DNA of 64,000 bases from assembly GCA_903951825.1 (NCBI GenBank), contig CAJBDJ010000035.1, positions 1-64,000 on the forward strand, written 5' to 3'. The notes beneath the pieces are model-generated. The model was given only the letters and a program-made list of their open reading frames with translations. It was not told the origin of the DNA and did not search any database. This document shows, one piece after another, positions 9,637 through 19,882 of the stretch. This stretch comes from an uncultured Pseudomonadota bacterium (GTDB lineage Bacteria > Pseudomonadota > Gammaproteobacteria > Burkholderiales > Rhodocyclaceae). The translations under genes and the position numbers were made by a program. Each line of letters starts with the position of its first letter. The first letter of the stretch is position 1.

Positions 9637-12600
9637 ATGTTCTCGCATTTCTTTATCGATCGGCCGATCTTCGCCGCCGTCATTTCGATCATCATTTCGA
9701 TCGCCGGTGGTGTCGCCATGATGGCGTTGCCGATTGCCCAGTTTCCCGACATCACCCCGCCGCAGATCACCGTCAGCGCCAATTATCCCGGCGCCGATGC
9801 GAGCACCGTCGCCCAGAATATCGGCGCGCCGATCGAGAATCAGGTCAATGGTGCCGACAACATGATCTACATGTCGTCGACCAGTTCGGCGACCGGCAAT
9901 TACAGCCTCAATGTGTTCTTTAACATCGGCACCGACGTCGATCTGGCGCAGGTTGACGTGCAAAACCGCGTCAATGCGGCGCTGCCGCAGTTGCCGCAAA
10001 GTGTGTCGCAGCAGGGCGTGATGGTGCAAAAGCGCAGCGCCTCCTTCCTGATGCTGATTGCCCTCTATTCCGACGATGGCCGTTACGACGAGGATTTCGT
10101 CGCCAATTACACCAATGTCTACGTTCTTGACGCAATCAAGCGTTTGCCGGGTGCCAACCAGGCGTCAATTTTTGGCGTTGTCGATTCGGCCATGCGTATC
10201 TGGGCGGCGCCTGATCGCATGGCCGCCCTCGGTATAACCGCCTCCGACATTTCCAACGCGGTGGCGCAGCAGAACAACCAGTTTGCCGTCGGGCGCATCG
10301 GCCAGTCGCCGACGCCGCAAGCGGTGCAGCAAACCTTCCCGGTGACGACCAGCGGACGGATGAGCGATCCCAAACAGTTCGAGAACATCATCCTGCGTAC
10401 CGACGCCAAGGGCACCTCGATTGTCCGCCTCAAGGATGTCGCGCGCGCCGACCTCGGGCGCAAGGACTACTCGCTGCGCAACGTCTACAACGGCAAAAAG
10501 GCAACGATGATTGCCGTCTATCAGCAGCCGGGCGCCAATGCGCTGTCCGTCTCAAAAGAAGTCAATGCGACCCTCGAAGCCTTGTCCAAGAGCTTCCCGG
10601 CCGGCATCAAATACGAAATCGCGATGGACACCACGCGCTTCGTTGCGGCCTCCATCGACGAGGTCGTGCACACTTTCTTCGAGGCCGTCGTGCTGGTCGT
10701 CTTCGTTGTCTTCCTCTTCCTCCAAAGCCTGCGCCTGACGATCATCCCGACGCTCGCCGTACCGGTTTCGATGTTCGGCACCTTTATCGGCATGTTGCTG
10801 CTCGGCTACTCAATCAACATGCTGACGCTGTTCGGGATGATTCTCGCCATCGGCATCGTCGTGGACGACGCCATCGTCGTTATCGAAAACACCGAACGCA
10901 ATATGCGAACCTTCGGCCTCTCGCCCAAGGAAGCCGCCAAGCGGGCGATGGACGAGGTCAGCGGGCCGGTGATTGCGATTGTTCTGGTGCTTTGTGCGGT
11001 TTTTGTGCCGGTCGCCTTCCTCGGCGGCATGACCGGCATGCTCTACAAACAGTTTGCTGTCACCGTGGCGATTTCCGTCGTCTTTTCCGGCATCGTCGCC
11101 CTGACCCTTTCGCCGGCGCTGGCCGCCTTGCTGCTCAAGCCCAACCACGGCGAAAAACATGGCTTCTTCAAAACCTTTGATGCCGGCTTCGACAAGATCA
11201 CCAACGGCTACGTGAAAGGCGTTGTGCGCTTTATCGGCCGGCCGAAACTGCCGCTGCTGACCTTCCTCGCGCTCTGTTTCGGCGGCGTCATGCTCTTCAA
11301 GACCATCCCGTCGGCCTTTGTCCCGCAGGAGGATCAGGGCTACCTGTTTGTGCCTTATTTCCTCCCCGATGCGGCCAGTCTTGACCGCACCAGCGCGGTG
11401 GGCACGCGGGTCGCCGATTTCATGCAAAAACACCCGGCTGTCGCCAACGTCAGCCAGATCAACGGTTATTCGCTGATCGACGGGCAATACAAGACCAGTA
11501 CCGGCGTTCTTTTCGTTTCGCTCAAGGATTTTGCCGAGCGCCAGGAGCCGGCCTTGCGCGCTCCGGCCTTGATCCGCGCGGCGGCGGCGAATTACAGCCA
11601 GATTCAGGAGGGCGTCGCATTCCCGGTCAATCCGCCGTCGATCCCCGGTCTCGGCGTCACTTCCGGCTTTGAAATGTGGCTGCAGCAAAAAGGCAGCGGC
11701 CATTACGGCGATCTCGTTGAAACGATGAAAAAAATCGTCGCCCAGGCCAAGGAGCGCCCCGAATTGCGCGGTGTTTCGGCAACGGCCAGCGCCAACAGCC
11801 GGCAATTGCTGGTCGACGTTGATCGCGACAAGGCTGAAACCCTGGGCGTGCCGGTGCAGGACATCTACAACAGCCTGCAAACCTTGTTCGGTTCGCTGTA
11901 TGTCAGCCAGTTCCCCAAGGACTCACGACTCTGGCAGGTTATTTTGCAGGCCGAACCGGAGTTTCGCCTGACCCCCGGCGACATCCAGAACATTTACGTG
12001 CGCACCCGTGACAACAAGATGGTGCCGCTTTCGGCGGTCGTCCAAACGCGCTATGTCACCGGCCCCGATCTGGTGACCCGCTTCAACAATTATCCGGCGG
12101 TCAAAATCACCGGTTCTGCGGCGCCGGGCTACAGCTCCGGCCAGGCGCTCGCGGCCATCGAGGAAATCACACAGGCGACGATGCCGCCCGGCTACGGCTA
12201 TGAATGGGCGGGCGAGGCACGCGAAGAAAAAGCTGCGGGCAGCACTTCGACGATCGCTTTTGTCTTCGGATTGATCTTCGTTTTCCTGATTCTCGCGGCG
12301 CAATACGAAAGCTGGTCGCTGCCTATTGGTGTCATTCTCGCCGTGCCGTTTGCGCTGGTCGGGGCGCTGGTTGCCATTTTGTTGCGCGGGATTCCCAACG
12401 ACGTGTATTTCCAGATCGGCCTCATCACGCTGATCGCCCTGGCCGCCAAGAACGCCATCCTGATCTTCGAATTTGCCGTCATGCTGCGCGCCGAAGGCAA
12501 ATCCTTTGCCGAAGCGGCGAGCGAGTCGGCGCGTTTGCGGCTGCGACCGATCACCATGACCTCCTTTGCCTTCATCCTCGGCGTCGTGCCGCTGGCCATC

Positions 12601-12762
12601 GCCTCCGGCGCCTCGGCCAACAGCCGCCATGCCATCGGCACCGGTGTCATTGGCGGGATGCTCGGGGCAACAGTGATTGCGATATTTTTCATTCCGATGT
12701 TCTACGTCCTGCTCGGCAAACTCTCTGAACGCTTCAGCAAAAAAAAGGAGGACAAGGCATGA
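9637..12762 (+). CDS. RND efflux inner membrane transporter (HAE1 family, AcrB/MexB-like)
   Basis: A 1041-residue proton-driven pump. It begins with the family signature MFSHFFIDRPIFAAVISIIISIAGG and carries the expected features: TM1, large periplasmic loop, TM2-TM7 with GIVVDDAIVVIENTERNM (the charged TM4 aspartate pair for proton relay), a second periplasmic loop and TM8-TM12 (LITLIALAAKNAILIFEF, TM10 lysine). The ATG at 9637 follows a GGGAG ribosome site; the frame is open upstream to 9532 inside the adaptor gene, which I reject. It starts 13 bases after the adaptor and overlaps the outer membrane factor gene by four bases (ATGA). Confidence 0.93.
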   Translation: MFSHFFIDRPIFAAVISIIISIAGGVAMMALPIAQFPDITPPQITVSANYPGADASTVAQNIGAPIENQVNGADNMIYMSSTSSATGNYSLNVFFNIGTDVDLAQVDVQNRVNAALPQLPQSVSQQGVMVQKRSASFLMLIALYSDDGRYDEDFVANYTNVYVLDAIKRLPGANQASIFGVVDSAMRIWAAPDRMAALGITASDISNAVAQQNNQFAVGRIGQSPTPQAVQQTFPVTTSGRMSDPKQFENIILRTDAKGTSIVRLKDVARADLGRKDYSLRNVYNGKKATMIAVYQQPGANALSVSKEVNATLEALSKSFPAGIKYEIAMDTTRFVAASIDEVVHTFFEAVVLVVFVVFLFLQSLRLTIIPTLAVPVSMFGTFIGMLLLGYSINMLTLFGMILAIGIVVDDAIVVIENTERNMRTFGLSPKEAAKRAMDEVSGPVIAIVLVLCAVFVPVAFLGGMTGMLYKQFAVTVAISVVFSGIVALTLSPALAALLLKPNHGEKHGFFKTFDAGFDKITNGYVKGVVRFIGRPKLPLLTFLALCFGGVMLFKTIPSAFVPQEDQGYLFVPYFLPDAASLDRTSAVGTRVADFMQKHPAVANVSQINGYSLIDGQYKTSTGVLFVSLKDFAERQEPALRAPALIRAAAANYSQIQEGVAFPVNPPSIPGLGVTSGFEMWLQQKGSGHYGDLVETMKKIVAQAKERPELRGVSATASANSRQLLVDVDRDKAETLGVPVQDIYNSLQTLFGSLYVSQFPKDSRLWQVILQAEPEFRLTPGDIQNIYVRTRDNKMVPLSAVVQTRYVTGPDLVTRFNNYPAVKITGSAAPGYSSGQALAAIEEITQATMPPGYGYEWAGEAREEKAAGSTSTIAFVFGLIFVFLILAAQYESWSLPIGVILAVPFALVGALVAILLRGIPNDVYFQIGLITLIALAAKNAILIFEFAVMLRAEGKSFAEAASESARLRLRPITMTSFAFILGVVPLAIASGASANSRHAIGTGVIGGMLGATVIAIFFIPMFYVLLGKLSERFSKKKEDKA

Positions 12763-14216
12763 AACCGACCGTCCTCGCCTTGCTGGCCCCCTCGCTGGCT
12801 CTCTTGCTGCTCGCCGGCTGTGCGCTTGGCCCCGACTACGAACGCCCGTCGCTGGCCACGCCCGCGGCCTGGCGCAGCGGCACCCCGCCAACGCCCGGCG
12901 AGGCGCCCGAAGAACTCGCCAATCTGGCCTGGTGGCGGCAACTCGAAGACCCGGTGCTGGATGCCCTGGTCGCCGAAGCATTGACCAACAATCGTGACCT
13001 CAAGATTGCCGCAGCGCGTATTGACGAAGCCGCCGGTGTTCTCGGCACAACCCGCGCCCAGCGCTTCCCGCAACTCGGTGCTAGCCTCAACGGCAGCCGT
13101 GCGCAAGCGAGTGACGCCGGCCTGACGCCGCTGCCGACGACAGTCAACCGCATCAACAGTCAATATTCGGCGGCGCTCAATGTGGCCTGGGAAATCGATC
13201 TTTTTGGCCGCCTGCGACGCGCCGACGAAGCGAGCCGCGCTGACCTGCTGTCCAGCGAAGAAAGCCGTCGCGGACTGGTGCTTTCGCTTGCCGCCACTGT
13301 CGCCAACGCTTACATCGGCCTGCGCGAACTCGACAGCGAACTGGAGATTGCCCGCCAAACGCTCAAGACACGCGAGGAAAGCCTGCGAATTTTCGATCTG
13401 CGCTATCAGGGCGGCGTTGTTTCTGAAATGGAAGTCGCCCAGGTGCGTTCCGAAATGGAGGCAGCGCGGATTGCCGTGAGCAATCTCGAGCTGGCCAGCG
13501 CGCAGCAGGAAAACGCCCTCTCGGCATTGCTCGGCCGCTTGCCGGGGCCGATTACACGCGGCAAGGCACTCGCCGACATGGGGCTGCCGCTGCCGCCGGT
13601 CAGCCTGCCGGCCAGCGTGCTGGAGCGACGCCCGGATATTCGCCAGGCCGAGCAAAATCTGATTGCCAACAACGCCCGCATCGGTGTTGCCAAGGCGGCT
13701 TACTTCCCCACCGTTAGCCTCACCGGACTGCTCGGCTCAAGCAGTGTGGCCTTCTCCAATTTGTTTACTGGCCCGGCCAAGGTTTGGTCGTATGGCGGCG
13801 ATTTGGCGGTGCCGATTTTCAGCGCCGGCGCCATTGCCGGCCAGGTGCAGGCGGCGGAAGCGCGACAGGTGCAGGCGCTGGAACAATACCGCAAGGCAGT
13901 TGAAAACGCCTTCCGTGAAGTCGATGACGCCTTGATCGGCGGCGACAAGTCACGCGAAGTACTGGATGCGCGGATTCGCCAGGTCGATGCGCTGAAAACT
14001 TATGCGCGCAGCGCCAACCTGCGCTACGCCGGCGGCTATTCATCTTTTCTGGAAGTTCTCGATGCCGAACGCAGTCTCTTTCAGGCACAAATTTACGAAT
14101 CCCAGGCGCGCGGCCAGGCGCTGATTGCCGCGACCACCCTCTACAAGGTGCTGGGTGGCGGCTGGCAGGTGATTGACGCGGCGGTTGTCGCTGAAGCGTC
14201 CGCACCGGTAAAATAA
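12759..14216 (+). CDS. RND efflux outer membrane factor (NodT/OprM family lipoprotein)
   Basis: A 485-residue TolC-type channel. The signal peptide ends in LLAGC (Cys21), indicating a lipoprotein. The mature N-terminus GPDYERPSLATPAAWRS is characteristic of the NodT/OprM group. Two OEP repeats follow, each with long helices (WWRQLEDPVLDALVAEAL ... and VLERRPDIRQAEQNLIANNARIGVAKAAYFP, a conserved signature). The start overlaps the pump stop (ATGA), so the three genes are translationally coupled and form a complete tripartite efflux system. Confidence 0.92.
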   Translation: MKPTVLALLAPSLALLLLAGCALGPDYERPSLATPAAWRSGTPPTPGEAPEELANLAWWRQLEDPVLDALVAEALTNNRDLKIAAARIDEAAGVLGTTRAQRFPQLGASLNGSRAQASDAGLTPLPTTVNRINSQYSAALNVAWEIDLFGRLRRADEASRADLLSSEESRRGLVLSLAATVANAYIGLRELDSELEIARQTLKTREESLRIFDLRYQGGVVSEMEVAQVRSEMEAARIAVSNLELASAQQENALSALLGRLPGPITRGKALADMGLPLPPVSLPASVLERRPDIRQAEQNLIANNARIGVAKAAYFPTVSLTGLLGSSSVAFSNLFTGPAKVWSYGGDLAVPIFSAGAIAGQVQAAEARQVQALEQYRKAVENAFREVDDALIGGDKSREVLDARIRQVDALKTYARSANLRYAGGYSSFLEVLDAERSLFQAQIYESQARGQALIAATTLYKVLGGGWQVIDAAVVAEASAPVK

Positions 14217-14241
14217 GCATTTGCTAAAACACTAACGGAGC

Positions 14242-14604
14242 ATGGCAATGTCCAGCAAATCCTACGCCACCATCACCTCGGATCTGACAAAGGGAATCAG
14301 CGCCTTGCGCAAGGAAATCCCCGAAACTCTCGCCGGCTTCAGCGCCATGCACAACGGCGCGATGAAAGCCGGCGCCCTGAGTGAAATCGACAAGGAACTG
14401 ATCGCCTTGGCGATTGGCATTTCAAGTCATTGCGATGGCTGCATCGGTTTTCATCTCAAGGCACTGATCCGCCTCGGCGCCTCACGCGAGCAAATCATGG
14501 AAACCCTGGGCGTTTGCGTTTATATGGGTGGCGGCCCCGGTTTCATGGTCGCCGCCGATGCCATGCGCGCCTACGAAGAATTGATTGCCCTCAAAAAGCC
14601 CTGA
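14242..14604 (+). CDS. Carboxymuconolactone decarboxylase / AhpD-like family protein
   Basis: A 120-residue all-helical protein. It has the AhpD-type signature, a glutamate (E48) followed by CDGC (Cys64/Cys67) and H71 in SSHCDGCIGFHLKALIRLGAS. Such proteins often act as thiol peroxidase partners or alkylhydroperoxidases; the CxxC plus histidine argue for redox activity rather than lactone decarboxylation. An ACGGAG ribosome site precedes ATG 14242 (ATG 14248 is a possible alternative). It lies 25 bases after the efflux operon and is followed by a terminator, so it is probably the last gene of that transcript. Confidence 0.85.
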   Translation: MAMSSKSYATITSDLTKGISALRKEIPETLAGFSAMHNGAMKAGALSEIDKELIALAIGISSHCDGCIGFHLKALIRLGASREQIMETLGVCVYMGGGPGFMVAADAMRAYEELIALKKP

Positions 14605-14616
14605 TCCAGAAACCAC

Positions 14617-14643
14617 AAAGCCCGCACGCAGCGGGCTTTTTTC
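14617..14643 (+). terminator. Rho-independent terminator after the efflux/AhpD operon
   Basis: Stem AGCCCGC (14619-14625), loop ACGCA, stem GCGGGCT (14631-14637), followed by a run of T. It lies 13 bases after the AhpD-like gene and between convergent genes. Reverse-strand use for grxD is possible, but the leading A-run is short. Confidence 0.85.
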
Positions 14644-14658
14644 CATCGACGGCAATTT

Positions 14659-14979
14659 TCAGGAATGCACGTCGGCAAGCATCTTCTGCAATTCACCGGC
14701 CTGGTACATTTCCTTCATGATGTCGCAACCGCCGACAAATTCGCCTTTGATGTAAAGCTGCGGAATCGTCGGCCAATTGGCGTATTCCTTGACGCCATTG
14801 CGGATTTCTTCATCGGCCAGGACATTCACCGTCAGCGGCTTGTCGATTCCGCAGAGTTTGAGAATCTGGATCGACGTGGCAGAAAAGCCGCATTGTGGGA
14901 AGCGCGCATCCCCCTTCATGTAAAGCACCACGGGATGGCTAGTCACGGTTTCGTGAATACGTTTTTGGACATCGGACAT
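14659..14979 (-). CDS. grxD: Monothiol glutaredoxin GrxD (Grx4 family)
   Basis: A 106-residue glutaredoxin with the monothiol active site CGFS (Cys30, in RFPQCGFSATS). It also has the conserved WPTIPQLYIKGEFVGGCDI segment (cis-Pro TIP and GG glutathione-binding loop). These proteins carry a glutathione-coordinated [2Fe-2S] cluster and deliver it to target proteins. The gene is downstream of prmC on the same strand with a 12-base gap, consistent with the common prfA-prmC-grxD arrangement of betaproteobacteria. Confidence 0.95.
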   Translation of the reverse strand: MSDVQKRIHETVTSHPVVLYMKGDARFPQCGFSATSIQILKLCGIDKPLTVNVLADEEIRNGVKEYANWPTIPQLYIKGEFVGGCDIMKEMYQAGELQKMLADVHS

Positions 14980-14991
14980 AAGGTCTCCAGA

Positions 14992-15804
14992 TTAAAGATA
15001 AGCACCGCTGACACGGTCGAGTCCGGCCAGATCGGGGTAAGTTGACGCGGCTTTGAACCCGGCGGCAGTTAATAAGTTCCGGCTGGCCTGGCCTTGGTCG
15101 TAACCATGCTCGAAAAGCAGGCTGCCGCCCGGCGTCAAATACGCTGCGGCGGCGGCGACAATGTGCCGGATGCAGGCCAAACCGTCGCCGCCATCGCTCA
15201 GCGCACCGAGAGGCTCCCAGGGCAAGCCGTCGAGTGCCAGATGCGGGTCGCCGGCGGCGACGTAGGGCGGGTTGGCAACGATCAGGTCGAAGCGCTCGCC
15301 GGCGACCGGTGCAAACCAGTCGCCCTGGCGAAAATCAACCCTGGCGGCGAGACGCTCGGCATTGTGGCGGGCAACGGCAATCGCCGGTTCTTCGATGTCG
15401 ACCGCCAGCACTTCAGCTGCTGGACATTCGAGCGCCAGCGAAATGGCGATGATGCCCGAGCCGCAGCCGAGATCGAGCACTCTCGGCGATTGCCGATGCT
15501 GCAACTGGAGAGACGCGAGATCGATCAGCAACTCGGTTTCCGGACGTGGAATCAGGACGGCCGGCGTCACCTCAAACAGTCGTCCGCGAAACTCGCATTC
15601 ACCGAGTACATAGGCCAGCGGCTCGCCGGCCGCCCGGCGCGCCACCGATTCGGCAAAGCGTGCGTAAGCCACGGCAGACAGCTCGGTTTCAGGACGCGCC
15701 AGCAAGTCGGTATGCGAGCAACCGCTGGCGTATTGCAGCAAAAGACGAGCATCGAGCCGGTCGATGTGTTGCCTGGCTGCGGCCAAGGCCTCAAACAGCG
15801 TCAT
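14992..15804 (-). CDS. prmC: Peptide chain release factor N5-glutamine methyltransferase
   Basis: A 270-residue SAM-dependent methyltransferase that methylates the GGQ glutamine of RF1 and RF2. It has an N-terminal helical domain, the PRPETELLIDLA segment, SAM motif I (VLDLGCGSGIIAIS) and the catalytic NPPY (IVANPPYVAAGDPHL). The ATG at 15802-15804 lies two bases after the prfA stop, in the usual operon with its substrate gene. A longer open frame to 16122 overlaps prfA and is rejected. Confidence 0.95.
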   Translation of the reverse strand: MTLFEALAAARQHIDRLDARLLLQYASGCSHTDLLARPETELSAVAYARFAESVARRAAGEPLAYVLGECEFRGRLFEVTPAVLIPRPETELLIDLASLQLQHRQSPRVLDLGCGSGIIAISLALECPAAEVLAVDIEEPAIAVARHNAERLAARVDFRQGDWFAPVAGERFDLIVANPPYVAAGDPHLALDGLPWEPLGALSDGGDGLACIRHIVAAAAAYLTPGGSLLFEHGYDQGQASRNLLTAAGFKAASTYPDLAGLDRVSGAYL

Positions 15805-15806
15805 TT

Positions 15807-16889
15807 TCAGTTTTGCTCGGCGAGTTCTGCCAGCAAGTCGGCCTGATGTTCGGCGGCGAGTGCACCAAGCAATTCGTTCATGTCGCCGTCCATGATGGCG
15901 GCAATTTTGTACAGCGTCAGGTTGATTCGATGATCGGTGACGCGCCCCTGCGGGAAGTTGTAGGTGCGAATCCGTTCGGAGCGGTCGCCCGAACCGATCA
16001 ACGACTTGCGCGTACTGGAAATATGCGCCTGCTGCGCGCGAACCTGGACATCCTTGATGCGTGCCGCCAAGACCTTCATTGCTGAGGCTTTGTTGGCGTG
16101 TTGTGAGCGCCCGTCCTGACATTCGGCGACGATGCCGGTTGGCAGATGGGTGATACGCACGGCCGAATCGGTTTTATTGATGTGCTGCCCGCCGGCGCCC
16201 GAGGCACGAAAGGTGTCGATGCGCAGATCGGCCGGGTTGAGGTTGACGTCCTCGACCTCGTCGACCTCCGGCATCACTGCGACGGTGCACGCCGAAGTGT
16301 GAATGCGCCCCTGGGTTTCGGTTTCCGGCACGCGCTGGACGCGGTGCCCGCCGGATTCGAACTTCATCTGCGAATAAGCGCCGTTGCCGGCCAGTCGGCA
16401 AATGATTTCGCGGTAGCCACCGAGTTCGGACTCACTCGCCGAGATGACCTCAACCTGCCAGCGCTGGCGTTCGGCAAAGCGCGAATACATGCGGAAGATG
16501 TCGCCGGCAAACAAGGCCGACTCGTCACCGCCGGTGCCGGCGCGAACCTCCAGAATCACGCTGCGCTCGTCGTTGGGGTCTTTCGGCAGCAGCAGTTTCT
16601 GGAGGTCAATCTCCAGTTGCGGCAGACGTGTTTTTGCGGCGGCAATTTCTTCTTCGGCAAAATCGCGCATTTCCGGATCGGCGCGCAGCGCGACAGCTTC
16701 TTCGAGGTCGCGCTCGGCTTGACGGAAAGCGTGAAACTGAAGAATCACCGGCTCGATTTCCGCCCGCTCGCGCGATAGCTTGCGAAACTGATCCATATCG
16801 CCGGTGGTGCCGGGTGCCGACAACATGCGGTCGATTTCATCGAGGCGGTCGACCAGCAGATCCAGTTTTTGGCGGATGCTCGATTTCAT
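15807..16889 (-). CDS. prfA: Peptide chain release factor 1
   Basis: A 360-residue RF1, the normal length, recognising UAA and UAG. The GGQ catalytic motif ([15 protein letters not shown]) is intact, and the stop-codon-reading tripeptide is PET ([11 protein letters not shown]), a known PxT form. The conserved segment [12 protein letters not shown] follows. I chose ATG at 16887-16889 ([10 protein letters not shown]) because it gives the standard length. Directly upstream of prmC, which modifies it. Confidence 0.96.
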   Translation of the reverse strand: MKSSIRQKLDLLVDRLDEIDRMLSAPGTTGDMDQFRKLSRERAEIEPVILQFHAFRQAERDLEEAVALRADPEMRDFAEEEIAAAKTRLPQLEIDLQKLLLPKDPNDERSVILEVRAGTGGDESALFAGDIFRMYSRFAERQRWQVEVISASESELGGYREIICRLAGNGAYSQMKFESGGHRVQRVPETETQGRIHTSACTVAVMPEVDEVEDVNLNPADLRIDTFRASGAGGQHINKTDSAVRITHLPTGIVAECQDGRSQHANKASAMKVLAARIKDVQVRAQQAHISSTRKSLIGSGDRSERIRTYNFPQGRVTDHRINLTLYKIAAIMDGDMNELLGALAAEHQADLLAELAEQN

Positions 16890-17008
16890 GAAGGGAGCCG
16901 AAGGCAACAAAGGGCGCTCATGGTACCCGAGAAAGGGACTGCAAGCGATAATCCGGATTGCCAGAGAAGCTTTCAACCAGCATAATCAGACACCCTCCAA
17001 CTGACTCG

Positions 17009-18628
17009 ATGTTCTCCATCTCTTACCTGATTCTTGCTCTGGCCGAAACGCTTGAGCAACGCTGGGAAACCTATCGCGAGCGTGGCGACTTCGATCAATT
17101 TGTCGAATTCACCCTGTCGTTGAACGGTTTGACCGAGCAACTGAACAACCAGCAACTGCCGGGTCTGGTGCGCGCCTGTCAGGAACTTGAAAATACCGCC
17201 CTGTCGCTCTTTGCCACCCCTTCGGCGCACCCGATTCCGGTCGTCCGGGCGAACGCGATGGAGCGCCAGCTGAACGTCATCCTGCGTGAACTGCGCCAGC
17301 ACGAAACACCCGCAGTGATGGCGCGGCGCGGTATGGATCGGATCAAAAAATACGAAGACACCTGGAACCGCCCACGCAAGGTGATGATCGTCTCACGCAT
17401 TAACCATCCGTGGATGTTGGCACTTTCCGAACAGCTCAGTTTTTTTGGCTTTTTCCCCGAGGAATTGCGCTGGGGTGCTCAGCCCACGCATCACGAGCCG
17501 CCGCTCGCCACCATTTTCATTCCGGATTACGAAGGCAAAGCCTATTCCCCGCAAGCAGTGGCCGGTGTGATGGCGCTACGCGCACACTTCCCAACCAGCT
17601 ATTTTTACTGCCTGTCGGTTCCCGCCGATCTGCAAAGCATCGTTCTGCTGCAGCGCGCCGGTGCCGATGCCTGCGTTCCGGCCAGCAAGCAGATCAGTGA
17701 CCTGCTCTCGCGCATCCTCGACATGGTGGACACCCGCGAACAGGATATTCATCGCGTTCTTGTCGTCGAAGACTCGGCGACTGCTGTCGCCCACATTCGC
17801 CGCTCGCTATGGCAATACGGCATCGACAGCCGGGCAATCAGCGATCCGCGCAATCTCCTCGATGCCGCCGTCGACTACCGTCCCGATGCCATCCTGATGG
17901 ACATCTACATGCCCTTCTGCAGCGGCGTCGAAGTCACCAGCGCTCTGCGCCAGATCCCTGAATACCAGTCAATCCCGGTCATCTACCTGTCGAGCGAAAC
18001 GGATCTCGCGCAGCAGGTCGAAGCCTTGCGCCTGGGGGGCGATCAATTCCTGACCAAGCCGGTCAATCCGATCATCCTCGCCTCGGTCGTCAAAACAAAG
18101 ATCGAACGCTATCGTGAAATGCTTTATTCCGGTCGGCATGACGGACTGACCGGCCTGCTCAACCATTCAACGTCGAAGCTCATGCTCGACCATATGCTGA
18201 AAGCCACTTCGACCAATGGGCAACTGGTGGTGGCGATGATCGATATCGACCACTTCAAGTCAATCAATGACAACTTCGGCCACCCGCTTGGCGACCAGGT
18301 CATTCGCAGCCTGGCCTGGCTGCTGCGCGGACGTTTGCGCAACACCGACCTGATTGGTCGCTATGGTGGTGAAGAATTCATCATCGCCCTGGCCGATGCC
18401 GACCTCGTCCGTGCCACAAGCTTGCTTGAGACGATACGCGAGGCTTTCTCCAACCTCCCGCAGAACCACGCGCAAGGCTCGGTGCATGCCACTTTCAGTT
18501 GCGGTGTCGCTGCGCTGCCCCATTACTGTACCGTCAGCGACCTGATCGGCGGCGCCGACGAAGCCCTGCTGGTCGCCAAACGCCAGGGTCGCAACCAGAT
18601 GGTGCTGGCGCCCCTGCTCAATACCTGA
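17009..18628 (+). CDS. Diguanylate cyclase response regulator (degenerate receiver - REC - GGDEF)
   Basis: About 539 residues. An N-terminal helical region (1-120) precedes a receiver-like fold lacking a clear phospho-acceptor (KVMIVSRINHPWML..., about 124-235). A canonical receiver follows (about 248-365; VVEDSA, phospho-Asp298 in LMDIYMP, K350 in TKP). The C-terminal GGDEF domain is intact, with RYGGEEF at 451-457 and an RxxD inhibitory site (R444-D447) at the usual distance, so it should make cyclic-di-GMP and be product-inhibited. The start is uncertain, as no strong ribosome site is seen. It lies on the opposite strand between prfA and hemA and is nearly end-to-end with hemA (3 bases). 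Confidence 0.88.
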   Translation: MFSISYLILALAETLEQRWETYRERGDFDQFVEFTLSLNGLTEQLNNQQLPGLVRACQELENTALSLFATPSAHPIPVVRANAMERQLNVILRELRQHETPAVMARRGMDRIKKYEDTWNRPRKVMIVSRINHPWMLALSEQLSFFGFFPEELRWGAQPTHHEPPLATIFIPDYEGKAYSPQAVAGVMALRAHFPTSYFYCLSVPADLQSIVLLQRAGADACVPASKQISDLLSRILDMVDTREQDIHRVLVVEDSATAVAHIRRSLWQYGIDSRAISDPRNLLDAAVDYRPDAILMDIYMPFCSGVEVTSALRQIPEYQSIPVIYLSSETDLAQQVEALRLGGDQFLTKPVNPIILASVVKTKIERYREMLYSGRHDGLTGLLNHSTSKLMLDHMLKATSTNGQLVVAMIDIDHFKSINDNFGHPLGDQVIRSLAWLLRGRLRNTDLIGRYGGEEFIIALADADLVRATSLLETIREAFSNLPQNHAQGSVHATFSCGVAALPHYCTVSDLIGGADEALLVAKRQGRNQMVLAPLLNT

Positions 18629-18631
18629 ACA

Positions 18632-19882
18632 TCAGTCGCCGGTATGCAGATGGAAAAGACGGGCGGCGGCAAGCTGCAAGGCGTGCCGCTCGCTGCCTTC
18701 GGCCAGATTAAGTGCCTGTGTCGGCGCATGCAGCAGCTTGTTGGTCAAGCGCAGGGAAAGATGCTCAAGCACTTTTTCGACGGGCTCGCCTTTGGCCAGC
18801 AACTTCATGGCATGTTCAATTTCGTGCCGCCGCATCCGCTCCGCGGTATCGCGCAATGAACGAATCACCGGCACCGTGTCGCGCGACTGCAGCCAGGCGG
18901 TGAAATCCTGAACCCGCAAGGCAATGATGGTTTCGGCATCGACCACCGCCGCCTGCCGGGACTCCTGGCCGCTCTCGACGACTTGTGCGAGGTCGTCAAC
19001 GGTGTAGAGAAAAACGTCGTCGAGCTGGCCAACCTCCTCTTCGATGTCGCGTGGGACGGCCAGATCAACCATGAACATCGGCCGGTGCCGACGCGCCTTG
19101 ACCGCTCGCTCGACCATGCCGAGACCGATGATCGGCAGCGGACTGGCGGTGCACGAGACGACGATGTCGTGCTGCGCAAGGTGTTCGCCAAGCTCATCGA
19201 GGCGAATCGCCTGGCCGCTGAAGCGCTCCGACAAGGCGCGACCGCGTTCCAGCGTGCGATTGGCGATGGTGACCTGCCTGGGGTGATGGGCACAAAAATG
19301 GGCGGCACACAATTCAATCATTTCGCCGGCGCCGATGAAGAGGATGCGCTGTTGCCCGATTGACTCAAAAATACGCTCTGCCAGATGAACGCCGGCAGCG
19401 GCCATCGAAACGATGTTGGCGCCAATCGCCGTCGTGCTGCGTACCTCCTTGGCAACCGAAAAAGCCCGCTGGAAAAGTTTGTGCAACTGCGTTCCCAGCG
19501 TGCCGCTCTCGTCCGCAATGCGCACCGCGTCCTTCATCTGGCCGAGAATTTGTGGTTCGCCGACAACCATCGAATCGAGCCCGCTGGCAACGCGAAAGGC
19601 GTGACGAATCGCTTCCGGCTGCGGATGCAAATACAGGTAGGGGGTAATCTCGCCAGGCGCCATCTGGTGGTAATCAACCAACCAGTCGATCACCGCCTCG
19701 GGGGTGTCGGCTGAGGCGTAAATTTCTGTGCGATTGCAGGTGGACAGAATCGCCACTTCCTTGACCGGCTGCTTGCGCGTCAAATCGGCCAGCGCCTGAT
19801 TTAATTTCTCGGTAGGGAACGCCACCCGCTCGCGAATTGCGAGAGGAGCGGAGTGATGGTTGATGCCGAGGGTAAAAATCAC
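18632..19882 (-). CDS. hemA: Glutamyl-tRNA reductase
   Basis: A 416-residue enzyme catalysing the first step of C5 tetrapyrrole synthesis, reducing glutamyl-tRNA(Glu) to glutamate-1-semialdehyde with NADPH. The N-terminus [19 protein letters not shown] contains the heme-regulated conserved region, and the catalytic cysteine lies in [10 protein letters not shown]. The NADPH site is [17 protein letters not shown], and the C-terminal dimerisation helix is present. The most likely start is GTG at 19880-19882, by comparison with E. coli HemA (MTLLALGINHKTAP). Normally followed directly by prfA in this group; here a diguanylate cyclase gene intervenes on the other strand. Confidence 0.94.
   Translation of the reverse strand: MIFTLGINHHSAPLAIRERVAFPTEKLNQALADLTRKQPVKEVAILSTCNRTEIYASADTPEAVIDWLVDYHQMAPGEITPYLYLHPQPEAIRHAFRVASGLDSMVVGEPQILGQMKDAVRIADESGTLGTQLHKLFQRAFSVAKEVRSTTAIGANIVSMAAAGVHLAERIFESIGQQRILFIGAGEMIELCAAHFCAHHPRQVTIANRTLERGRALSERFSGQAIRLDELGEHLAQHDIVVSCTASPLPIIGLGMVERAVKARRHRPMFMVDLAVPRDIEEEVGQLDDVFLYTVDDLAQVVESGQESRQAAVVDAETIIALRVQDFTAWLQSRDTVPVIRSLRDTAERMRRHEIEHAMKLLAKGEPVEKVLEHLSLRLTNKLLHAPTQALNLAEGSERHALQLAAARLFHLHTGD

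Noticed and set aside
15807-16889. PET instead of PAT as an aberrant stop-recognition motif in RF1
   Set aside because: PxT tripeptides with variable middle residue are normal in bacterial RF1.
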